Assembly: GCF_000240165.1 (NCBI RefSeq)
Contig: NC_017586.1
Span: forward strand, 1,302,001 to 1,366,000
From: Streptantibioticus cattleyicolor NRRL 8057 = DSM 46488
Lineage (GTDB): Bacteria; Actinomycetota; Actinomycetes; Streptomycetales; Streptomycetaceae
Direction: 5' to 3'
Length of the DNA stretch: 64,000 bases
The position numbers and the translations under genes were made by a program. The notes below the pieces were generated by a model. It was not told the DNA's origin. It was given only the letters and a program-made list of their open reading frames with translations, and ran no database searches. Below, in pieces: positions 19,650 to 27,592 of this stretch; position 1 is the stretch's first letter, and every line of letters begins with the position of its first letter.

Positions 19650-21397
19650 TGCTGGTCCTGGTCCTTTGGCTGCGGCTGCCGACGCGAGGCGTGCTCGATC
19701 GCCTCGCGCAGCACCTCCCGGTCGTCGAAGGGGCGTACCACTCCGGCGATGTCCTGGCCCTGCTCATGGCCCTTGCCCGCGACGAGCACGGTGTCGCCCG
19801 GCTCGGCGCGGGCCACGGCGGTGGCGATCGCGGTGGCCCGGTCGGGCTCCACGGTGACATGGCCGCGTTCATGGGCCGGTACCTCGGCGGCACCGGCGAG
19901 CATGGCGGCCAGGATCGCCAGCGGGTCCTCGGAACGGGGGTTGTCCGAGGTGAGTACGGCGGTGTCCGCGAGCCGGGCGCAGGCGGCGCCCATCGGTCCG
20001 CGCTTGTGCTGGTCGCGGTCGCCGCCGCAGCCGAGCACGATGTGGACGCGGCCCTCGGTGACCTTGCGCAGCGCGCGCAGCACCGATTCGACGGCGTCGG
20101 TCTTGTGCGCGTAGTCCACCACGGCCAGGAACGGCTGTCCGGCGTCGACCCGTTCGAGGCGGCCGGGGACGCCGGTCACCGCGGCGATGCCGTCGGCGGC
20201 GGTCCGCGCGTCGATCCCGGCGGTGACCAGGGCGACCAGGGCGGCCAGCGCGTTGGCGACGTTGAACGGGCCGGGCAGCGGCGCGGCGGCGCGGATCCGC
20301 TCGCCCCCGGGGCCGACGGCGGTGAAGGTGCTGCCCTCGGTGCCCACCACCACCTCCTCGGCCCGCCAGTCGGCGTCCGGGTGGCCCTCGGCGGAGAAGC
20401 TCACCAGCGGCACGGTGGCCTCGGCGAGCAGCCGGCGGCCGTACTCGTCGTCGTGGTTGACCACGCCGCGGCGGCTGCGCGCCGGGGTGAACAACTGCGC
20501 CTTGGCCTGGAAGTAGTCCTCCATGCCGGAGTGGAACTCCATGTGCTCCGGGCTGAGGTTGGTGAAGACGGCCACGTCGAAGACGGCGCCGTCGACCCGG
20601 CCGAGCACCAGGGCGTGGCTGGAGACCTCCATGGCCACCGCCCGCACCCCGCGCTCGCGCATGGCGGCGAAGAGCGCCTGGAGGTCGGTGGCCTCGGGCG
20701 TGGTGCGTTCGCTCTTGAGCCGTTCGGTGCCGATCCGCGACTCGACGGTGCCGATCAGCCCGGTGTCGTCGCCGTGGACCGCGCGCAGCCCGCCTTCCAC
20801 CAGGTAGGCGGTGGTGGTCTTGCCGGAGGTGCCGGTGATGCCGATCTGGAGCAGGTCGCGGCCGGGCTCGTCGTAGACGGCGGCGGCGAGCGCCCCCATC
20901 CGGGCGCGCGGATCGGCGACGGTGAGCACCGGCAGCCCGGTGGCCGCCGCGCGGTCGCGCCCCGCGGGGTCGGTCAGTACGGCGACGGCCCCGCGTTCGG
21001 CGGCCTGCGCGGTGAAGTCGGCGCCGTGGAACCGGGCGCCGGGCAGGGCCGCGTAGATGTCACCGGGGCGCACCGCCCGCGAGTCGTGGGTGATGCCGGT
21101 GACGAGGGCGTCCCCGGCCGGCGCCGCGGTGCCGAGCTGCCCGGCCAGTTCCGCGAGCGGCTTGGGGCGGACCTGGGACGGGCGCGGAGGGCCCGGCTGC
21201 TTGCCCGGGCCGTCGTGCGCGTTGGGGGTACCCCCGCGGTGCAGGGTGGTGGACTGATCAGCATGTGGCACGGCGGTGAGGTTACCCGGCGTGCGGGGGT
21301 GGGAGCGAAAAGGGGCCGGGGCCGGGGCGTGTGCTCCGGTTCCGTCCCGGGATGGTTTTGTGATCGTTGTCACGGAGGTGTCGCTATCGCTGGTCAC
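19646..21397 (-). CDS. murE: UDP-MurNAc-L-Ala-D-Glu:diaminopimelate ligase
   Basis: Up to 583 residues. The catalytic core begins near residue 75 (RPKPLAELAGQLG). It contains the ATP loop IGITGTSGKTTTAYLVEGGL, EVSSHALVLGRVDG, FTNLSPEHMEFHSGMEDYFQAKAQLF-type central motifs, and LTSDNPRSEDPLAIL. The DNPR motif is diagnostic for diaminopimelate rather than lysine, consistent with LL-DAP walls in Streptomyces. The start is uncertain. The given GTG (21397) is the first after the ftsI stop codon and has no good ribosome-binding site. GTGs at about 21350 and 21271 (VPHADQSTTLHRGG) are equally possible, and the first 60-70 residues are low-complexity. Confidence 0.95.
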   Translation of the reverse strand: MTSDSDTSVTTITKPSRDGTGAHAPAPAPFRSHPRTPGNLTAVPHADQSTTLHRGGTPNAHDGPGKQPGPPRPSQVRPKPLAELAGQLGTAAPAGDALVTGITHDSRAVRPGDIYAALPGARFHGADFTAQAAERGAVAVLTDPAGRDRAAATGLPVLTVADPRARMGALAAAVYDEPGRDLLQIGITGTSGKTTTAYLVEGGLRAVHGDDTGLIGTVESRIGTERLKSERTTPEATDLQALFAAMRERGVRAVAMEVSSHALVLGRVDGAVFDVAVFTNLSPEHMEFHSGMEDYFQAKAQLFTPARSRRGVVNHDDEYGRRLLAEATVPLVSFSAEGHPDADWRAEEVVVGTEGSTFTAVGPGGERIRAAAPLPGPFNVANALAALVALVTAGIDARTAADGIAAVTGVPGRLERVDAGQPFLAVVDYAHKTDAVESVLRALRKVTEGRVHIVLGCGGDRDQHKRGPMGAACARLADTAVLTSDNPRSEDPLAILAAMLAGAAEVPAHERGHVTVEPDRATAIATAVARAEPGDTVLVAGKGHEQGQDIAGVVRPFDDREVLREAIEHASRRQPQPKDQDQQ

Positions 21398-21404
21398 GGC
21401 GGTG

Positions 21405-23375
21405 TCACCGGTTTTCCGGCCGGAAATCGACGGGGAACGGGGCGGCGGCGGTGGCGGACGGCGGCACCTGGAGGGTCTTGAGGGCGAACTCCATGACCTC
21501 CTTGAAGACCGGTCCGCAGTTGGGACCGCCGAAATAGCTGCCCACGGTGGGGTTCTGCACCACGCAGGAGACGGTGATCCGGGGGTTGTCGGCGGGGGCG
21601 AACCCCATGAACGAGGCGGTGTAGCCGTGGTAGCGGCCGGTGACCGGATCCACCCGGTTGGCCGTGCCGGTCTTGCCCGCGACGCGGTAGCCGGGGATGC
21701 GGGCGGCGGTGCCGGTGCCCTGTTCGTCGCCGACCACGGACTCCAGCATCCGGGAGAGGGTCCTGGCGGTCTGCTCGCTCACCACCCGGGTGCGCTTGGG
21801 CGCCGGCGCCGCGGTGAACCGGCCGTCCGGGCCCACCGTCCCCTTGACCAGGGTGGGCGTGATCCGGACACCTCCGTCGGCGATGGTGGAGTAGATCGAG
21901 GTGGCCTGCACCGCGTTGACCGACAGGCCCTGGCCGAACGGGATGGTGTACTGCTGCGAGGTGGACCACTTCTGCGGGGGCGCGAAGATGCCGGGGGTCT
22001 CGCCGGGGAAGCGGAGCCCGGTCGGCTCGCCGATGCCGAACTTGCGCAGGTAGTCGTAGAGCACCTGGTCGGCCTGGAACTGGGTGCGGCCGAGGTGGCC
22101 GGTGGCCAGGATGGTGCCGATGTTGCTGGACTTGGCGAGGACGCCGTTGAGGGTCAGGTCCCAGGTGCCGTGGTCGACGTCGTCGTGGAAGACGCGGTCC
22201 TCGCGCTGGAGGGTGCCGGGCACCACGACCCGGGTCAGCGGGGTGGCCACGCCCTGGTCGAGGACGGCGGCCATGGAGACCAGCTTGCTGACGCTGCCGG
22301 GTTCGTAGGCGTCCTGGAGGGCGGCGTTGCCGAGGGCGGCGCGGTCGGCGTGGGTGAGGTCGTTGGGGTCGAAGCCGGGGGCGTCGGCCATGGCGAGGAT
22401 CTGCCCGTTGCGGGCGTCCTGCACCACCACGTAACCGCGGTCCGCGTGGGCCGCCTCGACCTGCCGGGTGATGGCGTTCTGCGCGGCCCACTGGATGTCG
22501 CGGTCGATGGTGAGCTCGACGTCGGCGCCGGGCACCGCGGGCTGCTGCTGCATGCCGGCCGCGGGGATCTGCTGGGCTCCGGAGGCGGCGAAGGTCATCC
22601 GGCCGGGTTTTCCGGCCAGTTCGCCGTTGAGGGCGGCCTCCAGACCGCCGGCGCCGGCGTTCTCGCCGTTGACGAAGCCGATGACGCCGGCCGCGAGGTC
22701 GCCGGCCGGGTAGACCCGCTTGCTGGTGCTCTGGGCGAGGACCCCGGCGAGCAGTCCGGCGGCGCCCGGTCCGGCCGGGCGGGCGGCCGGGGCGTTCTTC
22801 AGCTCCTTGACCCGGTTCCACACCTGGGGGGAGCGGCGCCGGGCGAGCACCACGTAGCGGCTCTTGGGGGTGGCCAGCCGGGCGGCGAGGGTGCCGGCGT
22901 CCACCCCGAGGACGGGGGCGAGGAGGCGGGCCGCGCGCTGCGGGGCGTCCGGCCGCTTGGCCTGGCCGGGGGTGAACAGGTAGGGGTCGGCGGTGATGTC
23001 GTAGGCGTCCACGCTGGTGGCCAGCGGCACCCCGGCCCGGTCGGTGATGTCGCCGCGCACCGCGGCCACCTCCACCGGCTGGTAGCGGTTGACGTCGGCC
23101 TTGGCCGCGTACGCCGGAGCGTCGACCACCTGCACCTGGAACAGGCGTACCACGAAGGCGAGGAGCACCAGGGTGAGGAGGACGGCGACCAGCCGCAGCC
23201 GGGGCCGGGGGCGGCCGAGCCGCAGCGTCCCGCCGCCACCACGGCGGGCCGGGCGGCCCTGCGGCGCGGGACGGCCCCGCGGCGCGGGACGCGGGCGGCC
23301 CTGCGGGCGTGGTTTCCTCTCCCCCTCGGCGGGCCGCGGGAGCTGCCCCCGCCGTGGCGGCCTCTGCTCGATCAC
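21405..23375 (-). CDS. ftsI: Class B penicillin-binding protein FtsI (PBP3)
   Basis: A 656-residue septal transpeptidase. Its unusually basic tail of about 60 residues has tandem RPxPQGRP-type repeats. One membrane helix follows (about 61-79), then a PBP dimerisation domain (about 95-270) and the transpeptidase domain. Active-site motifs are SVSK (Ser361, Lys364), SSN (416-418) and KTGT (568-571). FtsI cross-links septal peptidoglycan with FtsW. It lies 74 bases downstream of ftsL and eight bases ahead of the longest murE frame. In S. coelicolor ftsI is needed for sporulation septation but not viability. All catalytic motifs are intact. Confidence 0.97.
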   Translation of the reverse strand: MIEQRPPRRGQLPRPAEGERKPRPQGRPRPAPRGRPAPQGRPARRGGGGTLRLGRPRPRLRLVAVLLTLVLLAFVVRLFQVQVVDAPAYAAKADVNRYQPVEVAAVRGDITDRAGVPLATSVDAYDITADPYLFTPGQAKRPDAPQRAARLLAPVLGVDAGTLAARLATPKSRYVVLARRRSPQVWNRVKELKNAPAARPAGPGAAGLLAGVLAQSTSKRVYPAGDLAAGVIGFVNGENAGAGGLEAALNGELAGKPGRMTFAASGAQQIPAAGMQQQPAVPGADVELTIDRDIQWAAQNAITRQVEAAHADRGYVVVQDARNGQILAMADAPGFDPNDLTHADRAALGNAALQDAYEPGSVSKLVSMAAVLDQGVATPLTRVVVPGTLQREDRVFHDDVDHGTWDLTLNGVLAKSSNIGTILATGHLGRTQFQADQVLYDYLRKFGIGEPTGLRFPGETPGIFAPPQKWSTSQQYTIPFGQGLSVNAVQATSIYSTIADGGVRITPTLVKGTVGPDGRFTAAPAPKRTRVVSEQTARTLSRMLESVVGDEQGTGTAARIPGYRVAGKTGTANRVDPVTGRYHGYTASFMGFAPADNPRITVSCVVQNPTVGSYFGGPNCGPVFKEVMEFALKTLQVPPSATAAAPFPVDFRPENR

Positions 23376-23449
23376 GCGGTCACCTTCCGGACGTCACGAC
23401 TAGCTGCTGACCAGGGCGCCGACCCGGGCGGCGGGCCGGCGGCGGCTGC

Positions 23450-23839
23450 TCACGGCGCCCCCGGGGTGGCCGAGGCCGATCCGGGGACGCCGCGCACCGA
23501 GCCGTCGGGGGTGAGTAAGGCGGGGGTGCCGCCGGGCACCATGCCCAGCCGGCGGGCCCGTTCCTGGAGGGTGCCGGGGGCGGAGTCCTGCTCCACCTCC
23601 TGCTGGAGCGCCTGCCGCTCGTCGGTGAGCCGGGTGGTCTCCTTCTTCAACTCGGCGAGCTGGAAGGAGCCCTGGTTGATGGCGGCGTTGAGCAGCAGCA
23701 GCGAGACCAGCCCGGTGGCCAGCAGGACGACCACCAGCACCACGAACGGGGCGCGGGCGGCGCGGGCCCGGCCGGTACGGGCCGGCGCGGGACGGGACTT
23801 GCCGGTACGGGCCGGGACGGGGCGGGGTCTGCGGGTCAC
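23450..23839 (-). CDS. ftsL: FtsL-like divisome coiled-coil protein
   Basis: A 129-residue bitopic protein: a basic tail (1-30, [16 protein letters not shown]), one hydrophobic segment (about 31-52, [20 protein letters not shown]), then a heptad-like coiled coil ([26 protein letters not shown]) and a short Pro/Gly-rich extracytoplasmic tail. Size, topology and position between rsmH and ftsI identify FtsL, which has little sequence conservation. It pairs with FtsB/DivIC and FtsQ. The GTG start overlaps the rsmH stop codon as GTGA. Confidence 0.9.
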   Translation of the reverse strand: MTRRPRPVPARTGKSRPAPARTGRARAARAPFVVLVVVLLATGLVSLLLLNAAINQGSFQLAELKKETTRLTDERQALQQEVEQDSAPGTLQERARRLGMVPGGTPALLTPDGSVRGVPGSASATPGAP

Positions 23840-24810
23840 GGCGCCCCTTCCGCCGCGCCGGAGGGGTCCTTGCGGATCCGTTCGGCGGCGCGCAGCCGGG
23901 CGGGGGCGGCCCGGCGGTTGGCGGCCACCTCCTCCTCGGTGGGGAGTTCGGCGCCGCGGGTGAGCAGCTTCAGCCGCGGCTGGTAGCGCTCGGGGACCAC
24001 CGGCAGGCCGGGCGGCGCGGTGCTCGTCGCGCCGGCCGCCAGCACCTGCTTGACCAGCCGGTCCTCCAGCGAGTGGTAGGAGAGGACGGCGATCCGGCCG
24101 CCCACCGCCAGGGCGGCCACGGCGGCCGGGACCGCCCGTTCGAGCACGTGGAGTTCGCCGTTGACCTCGATGCGCAGCGCCTGGAAGGTGCGCTTGGCCG
24201 GGTTGCCGCCGGTGCGCTTGGCGGCCTGCGGCAGCGCCTGGCGGATCAGCTCGACCAGCCGGGCGCTGTTGGTGAACGGTTCCTGCTCGCGTTCCCGGAC
24301 GACCGCTTCGACGATCTTGCGGGCGAACTTCTCCTCGCCGTAGGTCCGCAGGATGCGCACGAGTTCGCCGGGCGGGTAGGTGTTGAGCACCTCGGCGGCG
24401 CTGACCCCGGTGTCCTGGTTCATCCGCATGTCCAGCGGGGCGTCCTGGGCGTAGGCGAAACCGCGTTCCGCCTCGTCCAGTTGCATCGAGGAGACGCCGA
24501 GGTCGAACAGGACGCCCTGCACCTCGGGGACGCCGAGCCGGCCGAGTACCTGCGGCAGTTCGTCGTAGACGGCGTGCACCAAGGTGGCCCGGTCGCCGAA
24601 GGGGGCCAGCCGCTTGCCGGCGAGTTCCAGCGCGGCCGGGTCGCGGTCGACGGCGATCAGCCTGGCCTGCGGGAAGGCGGTCAGCAGCGCCTCGCTGTGG
24701 CCGCCGAGGCCGAGGGTGGCGTCGACCACCACGGCGCCGGGCTCGCGCAGCGCCGGGGCGAGCAGCTCCAGGCAGCGCTCCAGCATGACGGGTACGTGCC
24801 GCGGCTCCAC
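23836..24810 (-). CDS. rsmH: 16S rRNA (cytosine1402-N4)-methyltransferase
   Basis: A 324-residue SAM-dependent enzyme (MraW). Family motifs are [14 protein letters not shown] at the N-terminus, [16 protein letters not shown] for SAM binding, [32 protein letters not shown] and [15 protein letters not shown]. It methylates C1402 in the ribosomal P site. The GTG at 24810 (VEPRHVP) is preferred because GGGGAGGGG lies seven bases upstream. A GTG seven codons earlier lacks such a site. Its 291-base leader separates it from mraZ. Confidence 0.96.
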   Translation of the reverse strand: MEPRHVPVMLERCLELLAPALREPGAVVVDATLGLGGHSEALLTAFPQARLIAVDRDPAALELAGKRLAPFGDRATLVHAVYDELPQVLGRLGVPEVQGVLFDLGVSSMQLDEAERGFAYAQDAPLDMRMNQDTGVSAAEVLNTYPPGELVRILRTYGEEKFARKIVEAVVREREQEPFTNSARLVELIRQALPQAAKRTGGNPAKRTFQALRIEVNGELHVLERAVPAAVAALAVGGRIAVLSYHSLEDRLVKQVLAAGATSTAPPGLPVVPERYQPRLKLLTRGAELPTEEEVAANRRAAPARLRAAERIRKDPSGAAEGAP

Positions 24811-25101
24811 GTCAGCACCCCTCCCCGGCACCGGCGTGGCCAGGGCGTGGCCACGGCTGCGGGAAGGTCGTGTCGCGGGTGGTGCTCATCTGGGTGGGGC
24901 CCTCGATCGTCGGGTGGTGGCGGGGGACGTGGCCCCGGGTCCCCGCCCGCTCGGAAGGGGAAGCGGCCGGCTGGCGCCGGGGAAGGGGCACCAGCAGACC
25001 GTGGAGCGGGAGGAGGCCCGGCGTCACGTACCCCGCGGCTGCCGGGGTCACGTACGCGGACGTACGTACGGAAACGGAAAACGTGGCGGAATGGGACGCC
25101 G
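24811..25101 (-). other. mraZ-rsmH intergenic region with a possible 25-codon upstream ORF
   Basis: No conserved gene is visible. A small frame on the minus strand (24812-24889, [20 protein letters not shown]...) ends in TGA one base before the rsmH GTG, so it could couple translation to rsmH. Nothing else supports it as a gene. GTCACGTAC occurs twice (25023-25031 and 25047-25055), followed by the short palindromic run ACGTACGTACG. The region is otherwise featureless. Confidence 0.3.
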
Positions 25102-25533
25102 TCACACTATGCCGGGCAGCACCTCCTGCGACAGCGCGGCGAAGCTCTCCTCCTGGGCGGCGAGGTAGCTCTCCCAGGCGGCGGCGTCCCAGATCTCCAC
25201 CCGGTTGTTGGCGCCGATCACCGCGCAGTCGCGGGTCAGCCCCGCGTACTCGCGCAGCGGCTGCGGCACGGTGATGCGGCCCTGCTTGTCGGGGACCTCG
25301 TCGGTGGCGCCGGCGAAGAGCACCCGCATGTAGTCCCGGGCGGCCTTGGAGGTCACCGGCGCCTGCCGCAACTGCTCGGTGACCGCGCGGAACTCGGCCT
25401 CCGGCCATACGCACAGGCAGCGTTCCTGCCCCTTGGTGATCACCAGGCCAGCCGCGAGCTGCTCGCGGAACCGGGCGGGGAGGACCAGCCGGCTCTTGTC
25501 GTCCAGCCGGGGCGCGTACGTCCCGAGGAACAT
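25102..25533 (-). CDS. mraZ: Transcriptional regulator MraZ
   Basis: A 143-residue protein with two tandem SpoVT/AbrB-like (MraZ) repeats. The first starts [26 protein letters not shown] and the second has [18 protein letters not shown]. The DxKxR signature (DDKSR, DKQGR) is in both. The ATG at 25533 is chosen over an upstream in-frame start because GGGAGG lies six bases away and the homologous region begins there. MraZ forms ring-shaped oligomers, binds repeats upstream of its own operon and represses the dcw cluster in several bacteria. It is the first gene of the leftward cluster. Confidence 0.96.
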   Translation of the reverse strand: MFLGTYAPRLDDKSRLVLPARFREQLAAGLVITKGQERCLCVWPEAEFRAVTEQLRQAPVTSKAARDYMRVLFAGATDEVPDKQGRITVPQPLREYAGLTRDCAVIGANNRVEIWDAAAWESYLAAQEESFAALSQEVLPGIV

Positions 25534-25599
25534 CCGCACCTCCCGCGGTCGACCGGCTTCGTGCCGTCGGAAACAGCGCAGTGGGAGCACATCCGTCTC

Positions 25600-25639
25600 C
25601 CACTTCGCGCCACTTTACTCCACCGCGCCCCACCGTCAA
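25600..25639 (-). promoter_or_regulatory. mraZ promoter overlapped by four MraZ-box-like repeats
   Basis: Read on the minus strand, TTGACG (25634-25639), a 16-base spacer and TAAAGT (25612-25617) form a good housekeeping-sigma promoter. The tetramer GTGG recurs four times at exact 10-bp spacing (CCAC on the plus strand at 25600, 25610, 25620 and 25630). The arrangement GTGGGGCGCG, GTGGAGTAAA, GTGGCGCGAA, GTGGGAGACG matches the TGGGN-N5 MraZ-box layout described in E. coli. The repeats cover the spacer and the -10 hexamer, so bound MraZ would block RNA polymerase. Confidence 0.8.
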
Positions 25640-25790
25640 TCGCACGCTGGACCGCACGCTAGGCCATGCGGGTGTAAAAACCGCAGGCCAGGGCGGGTGG
25701 AGGGGGGCGGAGGGCGGCGCATACCGGTGGCGGTCGGCGAGCGCGTGCGCCCCCTGCCCGTCATTCACCCGGTCGGCGGCGGGCGCTCCA

Positions 25791-25814
25791 GCCCTGTGGG
25801 TTAGCTCACAGGGC
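25791..25814. repeat. Inverted repeat ahead of the carbonic anhydrase gene
   Basis: GCCCTGTG (25791-25798) and CACAGGGC (25807-25814) are 8-base arms around an 8-base centre. They lie in the 370-base region between the divergent mraZ and carbonic anhydrase genes, about 100 bases upstream of the latter. This could be an operator or a short hairpin; no regulator is recognised. Confidence 0.45.
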
Positions 25815-25905
25815 GGCACATTGACCGAGGATGCGCCCTCGTATGCGCCCTTTTCCCGGCCGACCCAGCGGGACGCGGCCGGGCGGCGCCGATTAACGTC
25901 TAGGC

Positions 25906-26439
25906 ATGTCCACTACCTCGTCCACCCCCGCAGAGCCGGTCACCGGCAGCGTCACCGACCGCCTCGTCGCCGCCAACCGCGCCTACGCCGACCAGTTCAC
26001 CGACCCGGGCATGGACGCCCGCCCGGTGCTCAAGGTCGCCGTCGTCGCCTGCATGGACGCCCGGATCGACCTGCACGCAGCGCTCGGTCTGCACCTGGGC
26101 GACTGCCACACCATCCGCAACGCCGGCGGCGTGGTCACCGACGACACCATCCGCTCCCTGACCATCAGCCAACGGGCCCTGGGCACCCGCTCGGTGGTCC
26201 TCATCCACCACACCGGCTGCGGCCTGGAGTCCCTCACCGAGGACTTCCGCACCGAGCTGGAGCACGAGGTGGGCCAGCGGCCGACCTGGGCGGTGGACGG
26301 CTTCACCGACGTCGACCAGGACGTGCGGCAGTCCATCAACCGGGTGCGCACCTCCCCGTTCCTGCTCCACACCGACGACGTGCGCGGCTTCGTCTTCGAC
26401 GTGCACACCGGCCTGCTGCGGGAAATCACGGCCGAGTAA
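25906..26439 (+). CDS. Beta-class carbonic anhydrase
   Basis: A 177-residue protein. Zinc ligands are visible as Cys49 (VVACMDARID, including the Asp51-Arg53 dyad) and His102-x2-Cys105 (HHTGCG). The surrounding RNAGG (71-75) and LGTRSVVLIHHTGCG are typical of small beta-carbonic anhydrases. It interconverts CO2 and bicarbonate, supplying bicarbonate for carboxylation. It has its own promoter region, divergent from mraZ, and a strong terminator follows at 26485-26512. No clear ribosome-binding site precedes the ATG, so translation may be leaderless (TTAACGTCTAGGC just upstream). Confidence 0.92.
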   Translation: MSTTSSTPAEPVTGSVTDRLVAANRAYADQFTDPGMDARPVLKVAVVACMDARIDLHAALGLHLGDCHTIRNAGGVVTDDTIRSLTISQRALGTRSVVLIHHTGCGLESLTEDFRTELEHEVGQRPTWAVDGFTDVDQDVRQSINRVRTSPFLLHTDDVRGFVFDVHTGLLREITAE

Positions 26440-26484
26440 CGGCGCTCCCGTGACGTGACGGTCCGGGGAAGGGAACAATGCAAC

Positions 26485-26512
26485 GAGCGGCACCGGCGCC
26501 CCGGTGCCGCTC
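26485..26512 (+). terminator. Terminator after the carbonic anhydrase gene
   Basis: A 12-bp perfect stem, GAGCGGCACCGG (26485-26496) and CCGGTGCCGCTC (26501-26512), with loop CGCC. It lies 45 bases after the stop codon and before the moxR gene. No U-tract follows, as is common in Streptomyces. Confidence 0.8.
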
Positions 26513-26596
26513 ATCCATCGGGGAGGGCCGGTCCGTGACCGGGAGCCGGCTCCTGGAACCCTTGGACCGGGGTTCCGACGGGCCTAGGAGGGCCGA

Positions 26597-27592
26597 GTGA
26601 CGACCTATGACGCACGCGTGAACCTCGGTGAACTGACCGGCATCGCGGCGAAGGTACGCGACTCGGTGGAGAACGTGATCGAGGGCAAGCCGGAGGTCGT
26701 GCGGCTCGCCCTGACCGTCCTGCTCGCCGAGGGCCACCTGCTCATCGAGGACGTGCCCGGGGTCGGCAAGACGATGCTCGCCAAGGCGCTGGCGAAATCC
26801 ATCGACTGCTCGGTCCGCCGCATCCAGTTCACCCCCGACCTGCTGCCCTCCGACATCACCGGGGTGAGCGTCTTCGACCAGCAGCGCCGGGACTTCGAGT
26901 TCAAGCCCGGCGCGGTCTTCGCCCAGATCGTGGTGGGCGACGAGATCAACCGCGCCTCGCCCAAGACCCAGTCGGCGCTGCTGGAGTCGCTGGAGGAGCA
27001 CCAGGTCACGGTGGACGGCACCACCTACGACCTGCCCACCCCGTTCATGGTGATCGCCACCCAGAACCCGGTGGAGATGGAGGGCACCTATCCGCTGCCG
27101 GAGGCGCAGCGGGACCGCTTCATGGCCCGGGTCTCCATCGGATACCCCAGCGTGGACGCCGAGTTGCGGATGCTGGACGTGCACGGCGGGGTGAACCCGC
27201 TGGACGACCTGCGTCCGGTGGCCGACGCCGACGACATCACCGGCCTGATCGAGGCGGTGCGCGCGGTCCACGTGGCCCCCGCGGTACGGCGGTACGCGGT
27301 GCAGCTGGTGGCCGCCACCCGGGATCACCCCGATCTGCGGCTGGGCGCCTCGCCGCGGGCCACGCTCCACCTGGTGCGCGCCGCCCGGGCCGCGGCGGCG
27401 CTGGACGGACGGGAGTTCGTCCTGCCCGACGACGTCCAGGCGCTGGCCCCGGTGGTCCTCGCGCACCGGCTGCTGCCCACCGCGCAGGCCCAGTTGAACC
27501 GGGTCGGCGCCGAACAGGTGGTGGCCGAGATCGTGCGGCGCACCCCGGTGCCCGATCCGTACGACGCGGAATCCGGCGGCCGGGCGCTGTGA
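26597..27592 (+). CDS. MoxR-family AAA+ ATPase
   Basis: A 331-residue ATPase. Walker A is in IEDVPGVGKTMLAKAL, Walker B in VVGDEINRASPKTQSALLESLEEHQVTVDG, and the sensor in VIATQNPVEMEGTYPLPEAQRDRF, which together identify the MoxR/RavA branch. A C-terminal lid domain follows (LGASPRATLHLVRAARA). MoxR proteins act as chaperone-like ATPases that help mature metal-containing or membrane complexes, often with a DUF58 and a transglutaminase partner. The GTG start has GGAGG six bases upstream. It overlaps the DUF58 gene by GTGA, the first link of a three-gene operon. Confidence 0.95.
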   Translation: MTTYDARVNLGELTGIAAKVRDSVENVIEGKPEVVRLALTVLLAEGHLLIEDVPGVGKTMLAKALAKSIDCSVRRIQFTPDLLPSDITGVSVFDQQRRDFEFKPGAVFAQIVVGDEINRASPKTQSALLESLEEHQVTVDGTTYDLPTPFMVIATQNPVEMEGTYPLPEAQRDRFMARVSIGYPSVDAELRMLDVHGGVNPLDDLRPVADADDITGLIEAVRAVHVAPAVRRYAVQLVAATRDHPDLRLGASPRATLHLVRAARAAAALDGREFVLPDDVQALAPVVLAHRLLPTAQAQLNRVGAEQVVAEIVRRTPVPDPYDAESGGRAL

